The notes beneath the pieces were generated by a model, which saw nothing but the letters and a program-made list of their open reading frames with translations, was not told the origin of the DNA and did not search any database. A program made the translations under genes and the position numbers. Positions 17,158 through 25,474 of a DNA stretch of 64,000 bases are shown here, piece after piece; positions within the stretch are counted from its first letter, which is position 1, and each line of letters begins with the position of its first letter. Source of the DNA: Bacteroidota bacterium (lineage in GTDB: Bacteria; Bacteroidota; Bacteroidia; Bacteroidales; Porphyromonadaceae); assembly GCA_023396255.1 (NCBI GenBank), contig JAEWWU010000004.1, forward strand, positions 1 to 64,000. The letters are read 5' to 3'.

Positions 17158-17733
17158 ATGCAACGAAAAATAAATCTCATCATCATACTCGTAGTTCTCT
17201 TAGGTGGAGGATCGGCTTGCCACAGGGAACCGGTTAACTCTCCTGGCTCCTCTACGATAAAAGAGGAGCCTTCCTATCCGGATGCCGATGTTTTTACCAA
17301 ATTAGTCCCCTATCCTATGGTACAGTGGAAAGCCTCCGAGCAGGAAGTTAAAGATTGGGAAATTGCGCACGGAGGTACTTTTAACGAACAAAAAAGTAAA
17401 GAATATTCCACCGAAGAGGATAAATTTCTTTGGTTCGATGTAAAGAATTCGACCGCCAATCCGGTACGGGGTTATTATCTCAGCGGACGAGAATACAAGC
17501 TCTCTCAATCTGTCGGATACTACGCTCCACTCAGTCTGATTCTGAATCAAGATTGTACAGAACTGACCACTGAAGCTGACCAAATTCTTACCCAAAATAT
17601 GTACGAATTCATCGGACTATCTCAAGGATATTTCACCTACACAAGTAGCTATCACAAAATCATCCTCAAGATAGCTTCCGTAGAACACAATGGTACAGAG
17701 ATAGCACTCATCAACTATCTACCCAAGCCTTAG
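17158..17733 (+). CDS. Small lipoprotein consisting of the shared module
   Basis: 191 residues. The signal peptide ends in the lipobox GSAC, and a short Ser/Pro/Glu linker follows. The rest is the module seen at the C-termini of the two upstream proteins: VQWKASEQEVKDWEIAHGG, TFNEQ, FLWFDV, GYYLSG, APLSLIL, then LTTEADQILTQNMYEF and a final ALINYLPK strand. It shows that the module can fold as a unit. Function is unknown. It is the last gene of the operon, with a terminator immediately after the stop. Confidence 0.7.
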   Translation: MQRKINLIIILVVLLGGGSACHREPVNSPGSSTIKEEPSYPDADVFTKLVPYPMVQWKASEQEVKDWEIAHGGTFNEQKSKEYSTEEDKFLWFDVKNSTANPVRGYYLSGREYKLSQSVGYYAPLSLILNQDCTELTTEADQILTQNMYEFIGLSQGYFTYTSSYHKIILKIASVEHNGTEIALINYLPKP

Positions 17734-17738
17734 TACAA

Positions 17739-17784
17739 TATGGGGAGTAGAGTTGCAAACTACTCTACTCCCCATACTTTTTCT
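17739..17784 (+). terminator. Terminator of the lipoprotein operon
   Basis: A perfect 14-bp stem (17739-17752 with 17763-17776, TATGGGGAGTAGAG and its complement), a 10-nt loop and CTTTTTCTT. Confidence 0.92.
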
Positions 17785-18219
17785 TCCGAAAATCTAAGAT
17801 TTTTCCTCTCAGTTTTCCTTTATAAGCCACATCGATAGATTAATTCTGGACAAAGGAACCATCTTATCTCCTAAAAGAGAGCTTTCTGAAACAAACATTC
17901 CAACCACAATTATCGAAATTATACAAAACCGATGGTTACGATTTTTCTTACCACTATTCCCCTCCCCTGCCACTTGGTTATACCACACTCGCAACAGAAA
18001 CAAATTGAAATCAAGGCAACTAAACCTTTTCAATGGAGCAAGATTATTCCTTTTTGGCGAATTCTTCAAAAGTTCTATTTATCCTCAACCTTTTCAAGCA
18101 ATACAAAACTGCTTTCTACACCCACTTACCCCTATCCTACTAACCGAGATATAAAGAGATGTAGACAAAAAAATGAGTCCACCTTTCAAAAAAAGATGAA
18201 CTCACAACTCAATTCTTTG
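17785..18219. other. Intergenic, nothing recognised
   Basis: 434 bp between the lipoprotein operon terminator and the 3' end of the tRNA-Leu pair. Short open frames on both strands have no family resemblance, and I see no strong dyad. Confidence 0.5.
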
Positions 18220-18303
18220 TACGCAGGATGAGATTTGAACTCACACACCGCAACCGGCACTACCCCCTCAAAGTAGCGTGTCTACCAATTCCACCACCTG
18301 CGC
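18220..18303 (-). tRNA. tRNA-Leu (anticodon GAG)
   Basis: 84 nt with a long variable arm typical of Leu. D arm AATTGGTAGACACGC, anticodon stem-loop CTACT-TTGAGGG-GGTAG giving GAG, and T arm GAGTTCAAATCTC. The acceptor stem pairs GCGCAGG with CCTGCGT, so the first pair is G-U. No encoded CCA. It follows tRNA-Leu(CAG) by 29 bp. Confidence 0.93.
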
Positions 18304-18332
18304 AAAAATAATATGTATCTACTTTAGAAACG

Positions 18333-18416
18333 TGCCCAAGACAGGAATCGAACCTGCACGAACTTTCATCCACTAGTACCTGAAACTAGCGCGTCTACCA
18401 ATTCCGCCACTTGGGC
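18333..18416 (-). tRNA. tRNA-Leu (anticodon CAG)
   Basis: 84 nt. Acceptor stem GCCCAAG / CTTGGGC, anticodon stem-loop CTAGT-TTCAGGT-ACTAG giving CAG, a long variable arm, and T arm CAGGTTCGATTCCTG. It is upstream of tRNA-Leu(GAG) in the same direction, probably one transcript. Confidence 0.95.
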
Positions 18417-18641
18417 TAGTGCTATCCGAGTCGCCTCCAAATCTTATAAAGAAGCATCTGTCTCGCGCTTTCTATACAATTCTAAAAATAAAAGCAGGAC
18501 CACTTACCCCGCCCCTACTCAAGCCTAAAGAAAATCCAACTCAACTGTATCTCTAAAAAACAGCACCCTCGGAAATTCTTCCTTTCCAAGCTACCAAAAA
18601 ATCAAGCAGTAACTCCAAAGTAGGCTCTCATATTCTGGACA

Positions 18642-18673
18642 CAAAGGTATAACAAATAATTGAAATGGCCAAA
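18642..18673 (-). promoter_or_regulatory. Promoter of the tRNA-Leu pair
   Basis: On the minus strand TTTG (18673-18670) is followed after 20 nt by TACCTTTG (18649-18642). The transcript would have a leader of about 220 nt before tRNA-Leu(CAG) in which I recognise no gene. Confidence 0.55.
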
Positions 18674-18887
18674 CAATTCATAGAAAGAAATCTGCAAATA
18701 GAACTACACCCCTCCAATCTCTTTCTATCCAACATATTTTGGTTCAATATAGAGAATACTCATAAAAAGAAAAATCCTCCCTCACCCCAAAATAGAACAA
18801 CGAATCAATCATATCATCCTCTAAATGTGCACTTCAATATCATAGACACAAATCACAAAGATCGAGATTGAATCTCTTATGCCTCCA

Positions 18888-18961
18888 AATAGTTCCCTGC
18901 CAAAGAAAATTATCTTGGACAAAAGAAATGATAATAGGGAATTATCGTTTAATAGTTCCCT
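18888..18961. repeat. TTCCCT repeat cluster, second copy
   Basis: AATAGTTCCCT occurs at 18888-18898 and again at 18951-18961, with an inverted AGGGAATTAT at 18936-18945 between them. It resembles the cluster at 3361-3456 in both core sequence and the mixed orientation of its units. Confidence 0.45.
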
Positions 18962-18995
18962 GAAAATTACACCGAGAAACGATGCCACTAAACAA

Positions 18996-19031
18996 CAAAA
19001 GGGGCTGCGCCAAAACCCTGACGCAAGCCCC
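18996..19031 (-). terminator. Terminator after the transglutaminase-like gene
   Basis: On the minus strand GGGGCTTGCG (19031-19022) pairs with CGCAGCCCC (19009-19001), followed by TTTTGTTG. It lies 55 bp after the stop codon. Confidence 0.7.
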
Positions 19032-19085
19032 TATTTGCACTATGCTTTACACTGCTTTTCTACCTATATGACGCTATGATGTGTA

Positions 19086-21773
19086 CTACAGTTTGGGTAA
19101 AATATTAAGAATCTGTTCGCCCAAACCAATAGTATAACCCTGTTTTGCAAAAACAATACGACCAAAAGAGTCCACCACAACCACCAAAGGCAATTCTTGA
19201 TTTTCTGGTTGGAAAATTCCTTTCCGAAGCATTTTTTGCACTCTGTTATCCGTATCTATCCCCCAGTGCGATCCTTTGGGGAGTTTTGGAAATTTTTCAA
19301 TATCAAAAACCTTAAATTTATTTTCCGTTTCAAACAGAAAAATAAAAGGACGCCTCCACTCATCAAGTTGCTTCTGCACTTTTTCAAGATCTTTTAGGGC
19401 GTGATTGGTCGGTTCTGTGCCTGGGTCCAAAACAGCCAAAACAAAATATCCCCTTCCCGAAGTTGCAATAATGGGAGTTGTAACCCCGGTTTCGGCAGAA
19501 ATGTAGGTCTCTTCGGGGTTAAAACTTCCTATAACAGCGACTTCATTCTCATCTTTAGGAAAATCCAATATCACTTTAGTACACTGACCAGCAACTATCT
19601 CAAAGGGAGTTATTTTGCCCACCACCATACCATTTGCCATTCGAGTTCCGGCAATTACGAGATATTTTCCTACCTCAAAATCTTGAGGTGTAGCAAAAAG
19701 GACCTTCAAAGAACAATCGGCGTTCTCATCATAGTAGAGTGTAGACACCGCCCCCTCTTCGGTTAAACGAGCTATGGTAAAGTGGCTGTAATATTTGGGC
19801 ATTGGGAGTTGTTGATTTGAAGTATACAACAACTGCAACTGCCCTATTTGAGGTAAATGTACGGTCTCTTTCTTAATTTTGACCTGTACCCACGGAGCAT
19901 TCGACGCCGTAGTATATTCAACTTCATTGGTTACGGCATTGAGCCGTGCCGGAATATCAAGAGAACGAGCCATCGCTACAAAAAAGAGTTTCGCAGCTCT
20001 CTCATCGTACACTCTATGGTGTAAAACAGACAAAGGCAAAATGGATAACTGGCGAATATTTTCATCATCGAACGATCTGAAATGCTTCGACATCCACTTC
20101 AGAATCAACGCCGGATTTTGTTGCATCTCTTTGCTCTCTTCTTCGCTGATAGCCGATCTCAACTCATCTCTATATGCAGAAAGATGCTCGTTTTCTATTC
20201 GGGGATTAGAGACGTACTGCAACATAAAAGGATCCATATCACGTGGCATATCTTTGAATAAAGCTAACAAAGTGGAAAGTTGTACATCCGTGTAATCCTT
20301 TTCCGACAAGGTAGAAAGAAGAGCAACGGCTCTGTTTTGTTCCTCTGCACCTATTTGTTGCAAAAAGGAGGTCAAATTTTCATAATTTCCTCTGGCTAGC
20401 TGCAAGTAACGAACCAATCGCTGCGTATTCTCCTCCGACAAAGAACACCGAGTGGCAAAAAGTGTAGCTTTATTTTCATCAAAAAAAGAGGCTTCATAAG
20501 AAGAGCGGATAGCATCTTCGTGTTGCCATCGTACCTGGTTGGCTGTTTCCTTTTCTGCCTCCACAGAATTGCGATACTCGGAAGCCTGAGGAGGTACCAT
20601 CTTAAAATCGACAGGGGTGTCAGGTGCAAAAGACACCTTCTTCAAGACAATCCGCACGATTTCATCAGTGTCTCTTGAAGCAATTGCATACCCTTGCTTT
20701 CCCCCCTTATAAGCCCACAGCAACATATCTCCACGTCCCACTCTCAAGGGGGAACAAACTCCCTCTTTATTACTTTTTTTGGTCACAACCGGAAAGAATT
20801 CTGCATAATTGTACAAGCAATAGCGCACCTCAGCATCTACTACCGGTTGATTAGATTCATCTACAACCCGAACAGAGATCTGACGCACAGAAGTGTAATT
20901 GGCAATACTGTTTACCTCTGTAAAGTTTTCTCCGCGGGTAACCACCTCTTCGGTTGTTTCCTCTCCCAATTGACCAAAAACCTTAGTGTGCACGAGCATA
21001 GCTCTCTTCACCGACGAATTAAACCAAGCCACATCAAGCTCGGCTGCCGGTTCACAAGCCCCCAAAAAGTGCCACTTTCCATCTATCCACACTTCCACCC
21101 AAGCGTGGTTATCATCCGTATGTGCCCAACGAGGAGTATATACCTGTCTTGCCGGAATACCAACGGCTCGCATAGCCGCCACGGTAAATGTGGACTCTTC
21201 GCCACAACGCCCCAAAGCATTGCACTTCGTTGCTAAAGGAGAAAGGGTTCGAGCATCGCTAGGAGCATAAGTTACATACTCGTGACACCAGTGATTGACT
21301 TCCAAAGCCGCCGACCCCATATTTAATCCTTGCACCCTGCTTTTTAGCTCTTGATAAAAAAGAAGCCGCGAATTGTCTAAGAACTCATTATTAACCCGAA
21401 TCGGTAACACATAATGCATAAAAATCTCTTGAGGAATGTGACTTCCCCAATTCATTTCTCTACGAGCCATTAGAGAAGTGCGCACATTATCCAAATAAAA
21501 ATCCACCGAATAATTGAGCAAGTCTGCCAATTCCATATAGGCATAGAGAAAGTTCATTGCCAATTCTTCATCGTCAGAAGAGTAAGAAACCGACTGTAAC
21601 TCGTTGTACAAGGATTTGAGCGGCATTTTTTGAGTCAAACGATGAGCGACCCGCTGCTTGGTTGTTCGAATGTTTGGGTAGCTAAGAGCAGGGACAATCT
21701 CGCCAGCATAAATTTTGCAAGAGTCCAAAAGTCCGAATAAAAAAGTAATAATAAGAAGAAGATATTTGCTCAT
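19086..21773 (-). CDS. Large envelope protein with transglutaminase-like core
   Basis: 895 residues. The N-terminal signal sequence carries a possible lipobox (LDSC, Cys19). A transglutaminase-like papain-fold core lies at about residues 140-260: Cys190 in LGRCGEESTF, His223 in DNHAWVEVW, and GACEPAAELDVAWF, where the usual Asp position is unclear. Beta-sandwich-like segments follow (SVRVVDESNQPVVDAEVRY near 295). The last ~65 residues (PLVVVVDSFGRIVFAKQGY, GLGEQI) resemble the second half of a TlpA/thioredoxin domain without a CxxC. It is probably a secreted or lipid-anchored hydrolase or binding protein; its substrate is unknown. It lies 50 bp downstream of nadK on the same strand. Confidence 0.72.
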   Translation of the reverse strand: MSKYLLLIITFLFGLLDSCKIYAGEIVPALSYPNIRTTKQRVAHRLTQKMPLKSLYNELQSVSYSSDDEELAMNFLYAYMELADLLNYSVDFYLDNVRTSLMARREMNWGSHIPQEIFMHYVLPIRVNNEFLDNSRLLFYQELKSRVQGLNMGSAALEVNHWCHEYVTYAPSDARTLSPLATKCNALGRCGEESTFTVAAMRAVGIPARQVYTPRWAHTDDNHAWVEVWIDGKWHFLGACEPAAELDVAWFNSSVKRAMLVHTKVFGQLGEETTEEVVTRGENFTEVNSIANYTSVRQISVRVVDESNQPVVDAEVRYCLYNYAEFFPVVTKKSNKEGVCSPLRVGRGDMLLWAYKGGKQGYAIASRDTDEIVRIVLKKVSFAPDTPVDFKMVPPQASEYRNSVEAEKETANQVRWQHEDAIRSSYEASFFDENKATLFATRCSLSEENTQRLVRYLQLARGNYENLTSFLQQIGAEEQNRAVALLSTLSEKDYTDVQLSTLLALFKDMPRDMDPFMLQYVSNPRIENEHLSAYRDELRSAISEEESKEMQQNPALILKWMSKHFRSFDDENIRQLSILPLSVLHHRVYDERAAKLFFVAMARSLDIPARLNAVTNEVEYTTASNAPWVQVKIKKETVHLPQIGQLQLLYTSNQQLPMPKYYSHFTIARLTEEGAVSTLYYDENADCSLKVLFATPQDFEVGKYLVIAGTRMANGMVVGKITPFEIVAGQCTKVILDFPKDENEVAVIGSFNPEETYISAETGVTTPIIATSGRGYFVLAVLDPGTEPTNHALKDLEKVQKQLDEWRRPFIFLFETENKFKVFDIEKFPKLPKGSHWGIDTDNRVQKMLRKGIFQPENQELPLVVVVDSFGRIVFAKQGYTIGLGEQILNILPKL

Positions 21774-21823
21774 TATTTACAGCCTATGTATAGATTAAGA
21801 ATAGATTATCGAAAAAGGGATCT

Positions 21824-22738
21824 TTATCTAAGATCCTGCCCCCACATCATTTTATCTCTCAATGTATGGGTAAAGGGTTTGTCTACCAACCTGATCAATT
21901 GAGCTTTGTCTTGGGCTTTAACTATCTCTATGGGGGTTCCGCAAGGGAGAACCTGCATCACACCATCTATAACCACAGCGAAAGAGGCACTCCGAGAGGA
22001 GACGGAGAGAGCTATCTTTTGGTTATTAGGGATTACAAACGGACGAATATTCAAACTATGGGGAGCAATGGGGGTAAGTACGACCGCCTCACAACCGGGG
22101 GAAACAATAGGACCGCCCAAACTGAGAGAATAAGCCGTACTCCCCGTTGGTGTAGAAATAATCAACCCATCAGCAGCATAATCTGCCAAAGGGACATCAT
22201 CCAAAGCAACCTTTACTTGAATTAAAGAACCGGTTTCTCTCTTCTGTATTGCCAATTCATTCAGAGCAACCCCGACCACCTTCCTGTTCATCACAATCTG
22301 TATCATAGATCTCTCTTCGATGCGAAAATTCCCCTGCAACAGCTGGGGAACATAAGCTGCAGAATCGCGAGCATCTACATCCATCAAGAAACCTAGTCGC
22401 CCGCAATTTACGGCCCAAATAGGCACTTTGAGAGAAGCCAAACGATGCACAGTTCGCAAAAAAGTTCCATCCCCACCAATACAAATGGCAATATCCACAG
22501 AGGGCACCACCGATCCTGGCTTTATGAGTTGTACACCGGTCAATGGCGATCGAGAACCTTTTGGGGACAATTCTTGGGATATAAAACAGAAAAACTCTTC
22601 CTCTATGAACAAAGTGACTCCACAGCTATCTAACTCTCGAAACAAACCAACAATACTCTCTATGTGTTCCACTTTATGGCACGCTCCCCAAATGGCTATT
22701 GTTTGTATTTTTTGTGTCTGTTTGAGCGTTTGTTCCAT
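21824..22738 (-). CDS. nadK: NAD kinase
   Basis: 304 residues. The NAD kinase signatures are IGGDGTFLRT at about 87-96 and the second motif DGLIISTPTGSTAYSLSLGG at about 187-206, with NELAIQK between them. It phosphorylates NAD+ to NADP+ in the cytoplasm and is essential in most bacteria. It is divergent from pdxJ across a 53-bp gap with a palindromic pair of -7 boxes. Confidence 0.96.
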   Translation of the reverse strand: MEQTLKQTQKIQTIAIWGACHKVEHIESIVGLFRELDSCGVTLFIEEEFFCFISQELSPKGSRSPLTGVQLIKPGSVVPSVDIAICIGGDGTFLRTVHRLASLKVPIWAVNCGRLGFLMDVDARDSAAYVPQLLQGNFRIEERSMIQIVMNRKVVGVALNELAIQKRETGSLIQVKVALDDVPLADYAADGLIISTPTGSTAYSLSLGGPIVSPGCEAVVLTPIAPHSLNIRPFVIPNNQKIALSVSSRSASFAVVIDGVMQVLPCGTPIEIVKAQDKAQLIRLVDKPFTHTLRDKMMWGQDLR

Positions 22739-22762
22739 AGATCTAATTCAAGGAATAAAGTT

Positions 22763-22781
22763 TATATTTGTAACAAATATA
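22763..22781. promoter_or_regulatory. Palindromic divergent promoter of nadK and pdxJ
   Basis: TATATTTGTAACAAATATA is a palindrome of two -7 boxes on opposite strands (22763-22770 plus, 22781-22774 minus) separated by 3 bp. Each box would serve the gene it points to (pdxJ at 22792, nadK at 22738). Their start sites would cross, so the two polymerases should compete. Confidence 0.6.
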
Positions 22782-22791
22782 GCATAAAGTA

Positions 22792-23511
22792 ATGACACAA
22801 CTCAGCGTTAATATCAATAAAATAGCCACTATTCGCAACGCTCGTGGTGGCAATATTCCAGATGTTTTGCTTGCCGCCCAACGCTGCGAACAGTTCGGTG
22901 CTCAGGGGATTACAGTTCACCCCCGTCCTGATGAAAGACACATTCGTTACTCTGATGTCTACGACCTAAAAAAACAGGTTGCGACCGAATTCAATATAGA
23001 AGGCTACCCTTCCGAAAGTTTTTTGCAGTTGGTCTTGGAAGTACAGCCGGAACAGGTAACCTTAGTGCCCGATGCCCCGGATGTACTCACCTCCAATGCT
23101 GGTTGGAGTCTTCCCAAACACAACCAATTTTTGTGCCCCATAGTACAACAACTTAAGGAAGCTGGTATACGAGTTTCTCTGTTTGTAGACCCTCAAAAAG
23201 AAATTATCAAAGCCGCAGCCGAGGTTGGCGCTGATAGAGTAGAGTTGTATACCGAACCCTATGCACGTGCTTTTGAAAAGGGAACACACACCTCCATCAT
23301 AAAAGACTTTGTACAGGCCACACAGTTTGCGCACTCTTTGGGGTTGGGGGTTAATGCCGGTCACGACCTCAATTTGGAGAATTTGGCGTTCTTCTCCTCG
23401 AAAGTACAACCACTCGATGAAGTATCCATTGGTCACGCACTCATATCCGATGCACTTTATATGGGACTCGAAGAGACCATCAAACAATACCGACAACAAT
23501 TGCAACATTAA
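22792..23511 (+). CDS. pdxJ: Pyridoxine 5'-phosphate synthase
   Basis: 239 residues, the normal PdxJ length. Signatures: VNINKIATIRNARGG at the N-terminus, ITVHPRPDERHI near 40-51, the VTLVPDAP strand near 83-90, VNAGHDLNLEN near 188-198, and EVSIGHALISDAL near the C-terminus. It condenses 1-deoxyxylulose 5-phosphate with 3-amino-2-oxopropyl phosphate to make pyridoxine 5'-phosphate. It is the first gene of a run that continues with exbB-exbD-tonB. Confidence 0.96.
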   Translation: MTQLSVNINKIATIRNARGGNIPDVLLAAQRCEQFGAQGITVHPRPDERHIRYSDVYDLKKQVATEFNIEGYPSESFLQLVLEVQPEQVTLVPDAPDVLTSNAGWSLPKHNQFLCPIVQQLKEAGIRVSLFVDPQKEIIKAAAEVGADRVELYTEPYARAFEKGTHTSIIKDFVQATQFAHSLGLGVNAGHDLNLENLAFFSSKVQPLDEVSIGHALISDALYMGLEETIKQYRQQLQH

Positions 23512-23547
23512 CACAATTATTACGCCCTACAAGGCAAACAACACATT

Positions 23548-24237
23548 ATGAACATACCTTATCTTTCCCTTCCTCTACTACAGGTAGTTTCGGAAGTTTC
23601 ACAAACAAATTCTATGGCAGCGGCTCAATTATCTGTTTGGGACTTGGCTCTCAAGGGTGGATGGATTATGCTGATTTTGCTGCTCCTTTCTATTCTCGCC
23701 ATTTATTTGTTCACAGTCAAATTTCTCGAGATTAGACGTGCCGGAAAAAAAGACGATTCTTTTATGGATCGCATAAAGGACTATATACAGATGGGTAGGG
23801 TTGATTCGGCCCTTAACCTTTGCAAACAGCGCAATACGCCTTCTGCAAGAATGATTCAAAAGGGACTGACCCATATGGGACACTCATCTCAAAATGTTTT
23901 GGCATCTATAGAAAATGTAGGTAATATAGAAGTTGGGAAGATGGAAAAAGGGCTTCCTCTTTTGGCTACGATTGCAGCCGGTGCTCCTATGATTGGATTT
24001 TTGGGTACAGTAACCGGTATGGTACAAGCATTCTTTGATCTGGCCAATAGCAACTCGGGAGTAGATATCACCCTACTTTCGGGTGGTATTTACGAAGCAC
24101 TGGTTACCACCGTCGGAGGATTGGTGGTGGGCATCGTGACCCTCTTTGCTTACAACCACTTGGTAGCAATGATCGATAATGTAGTCAATCGTCTCGAGTC
24201 GGATACGATGGAGTTTATGGATCTCATCAACGAGTAA
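23548..24237 (+). CDS. exbB: ExbB/TolQ-type proton channel subunit
   Basis: 229 residues of the MotA/TolQ/ExbB family with three membrane helices: about 35-57 (GGWIMLILLLLSILAIYLF), about 131-153 (LATIAAGAPMIGFLGTVTGM) and about 178-203 (ALVTTVGGLVVGIVTLFAY). It forms the inner-membrane pentamer that, with ExbD, uses the proton gradient to energise TonB. It is 3 bp upstream of exbD. Confidence 0.93.
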   Translation: MNIPYLSLPLLQVVSEVSQTNSMAAAQLSVWDLALKGGWIMLILLLLSILAIYLFTVKFLEIRRAGKKDDSFMDRIKDYIQMGRVDSALNLCKQRNTPSARMIQKGLTHMGHSSQNVLASIENVGNIEVGKMEKGLPLLATIAAGAPMIGFLGTVTGMVQAFFDLANSNSGVDITLLSGGIYEALVTTVGGLVVGIVTLFAYNHLVAMIDNVVNRLESDTMEFMDLINE

Positions 24238-24240
24238 CTT

Positions 24241-24693
24241 ATGGCACTAAAACGTAAAGTCAAGCGCAATGCTCTTTTCAGTATGGCGTCTATGACCGAC
24301 ATCATCTTTCTGCTTCTCATTTTCTTTATGGTACTGAGTACTCTCATTGTTCCCAATGCCATTAAAGTAAACCTTCCATCCTCTCAATCCACAGCCCCAG
24401 ATGCTCAACCTTATGCTCGTATCACCATAGACCGCGAAGGCTCATACTACTTGGCTTTGGACAAACAGGCTCCCGTCGCTGTTAGCATAGAGGAATTGGA
24501 ACAATTGCTAATGACTGCTGCTCAAGAGCAATCTGAATTTTATGTAGCTCTTTTTGCCGATGAAATGGTTCCCTACAAAGAAATCGTACGAGTTCTCAAC
24601 ATTGTTACTCCGCTCAACCTTAAATTGGTTCTCGCCACTCAGGCTTTAAAGGCGACGGACAACAGTCAGGTAATGCACTATGAAACAAATTAA
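24241..24693 (+). CDS. exbD: ExbD/TolR-type subunit
   Basis: 150 residues. One membrane helix near residues 18-38 carries the conserved Asp20 (MTDIIFLLLIFFM), equivalent to the proton-binding Asp of ExbD. A periplasmic domain follows (YARITIDREGSYYLALDKQ, ELEQLLMTAA). It works with ExbB in the TonB motor. Its 3' end overlaps the start of tonB by 14 bp. Confidence 0.93.
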   Translation: MALKRKVKRNALFSMASMTDIIFLLLIFFMVLSTLIVPNAIKVNLPSSQSTAPDAQPYARITIDREGSYYLALDKQAPVAVSIEELEQLLMTAAQEQSEFYVALFADEMVPYKEIVRVLNIVTPLNLKLVLATQALKATDNSQVMHYETN

Positions 24694-25453
24694 CGAGCAT
24701 ATTTCTCCTCTGTTGGTGACATTAGCTGTGCACGGAGTTTTGGTCGGACTGTTTATGCTCATTAAACTCTCCTATCCATTGCCTTCATCTGTTGCCAAAG
24801 AGATTACGCTTGTACCAGTTGGATCACTGACACAAGAGGCCGCAGCTTCCTCCGGAAACAATTCTGTTCAGTCCGATTCGCCAGTGGCTCCACCCTCACC
24901 AGAAATTGCTCCCCCCTCAAAAAAACAGCCGGTACCCTCTCGATCCTCTTCGGTAGCCAAGCAATCTCCGACTCCCATCCCTGCTCAAAAGGGGGATATA
25001 TCCAAAGTGCAGAACAAAGAGGCAACGAAATCCTCTGCTTCTTCTGCAGAGATGACACAGAGTGAAGCACAGATAGGGGCCAAAGTTTCGGATGCCTTTG
25101 GGAAATCGGGAAACAAGGGATTTTCTTCGGGAAAAGGGAAAACCAGTCCAGGAAGTGGAGGTAATTCCTTTGCCGGATGGTCTCTTGATGGAAGATCTAT
25201 TGTAGGTAATGGAGGGCGCCCTGTGACTCCGTCCAATGTTCCGGACATACGAGGAACTGTAAATATCCGCATCATCGTAGACGCCTCCGGTACTGTCACC
25301 GAGGCTCGTCTTTTGCCCAAAGGCACCAATACAACAGAAAGTAGACTCATACAAGCTGCAATTAAGGCGGCTTTGGCTACGAAATTTAACCCGGCTCCGG
25401 GAGCTCCGGATCAGCAGGGAAGTATAACGTATCACTTTGATGTAAAATCATAA
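24680..25453 (+). CDS. tonB: TonB-family energy transducer
   Basis: 257 residues. An N-terminal membrane anchor (about residues 10-29, LLVTLAVHGVLVGLFMLIKL) leads to a long Pro/Ser/Lys-rich periplasmic linker (about 50-165). The C-terminal domain has VNIRIIVDASGTVTEARLLP and a final strand SITYHFDVK. It transmits motor energy to outer-membrane receptors such as those at 7984, 26180 and perhaps 47642. The 14-bp overlap with exbD indicates coupling. Confidence 0.9.
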   Translation: MKQINEHISPLLVTLAVHGVLVGLFMLIKLSYPLPSSVAKEITLVPVGSLTQEAAASSGNNSVQSDSPVAPPSPEIAPPSKKQPVPSRSSSVAKQSPTPIPAQKGDISKVQNKEATKSSASSAEMTQSEAQIGAKVSDAFGKSGNKGFSSGKGKTSPGSGGNSFAGWSLDGRSIVGNGGRPVTPSNVPDIRGTVNIRIIVDASGTVTEARLLPKGTNTTESRLIQAAIKAALATKFNPAPGAPDQQGSITYHFDVKS

Positions 25454-25474
25454 TCTCTAACTACCTTTTTCATT

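Noticed and set aside
18665..18871. Plus-strand 68-codon frame after the tRNA-Leu promoter
   Set aside because: Composition is Asn/His/Lys-rich as expected from AT-rich non-coding DNA; no family match.
18879..19079. Plus-strand 66-codon frame
   Set aside because: It runs through the TTCCCT repeat cluster and a terminator; not a gene.
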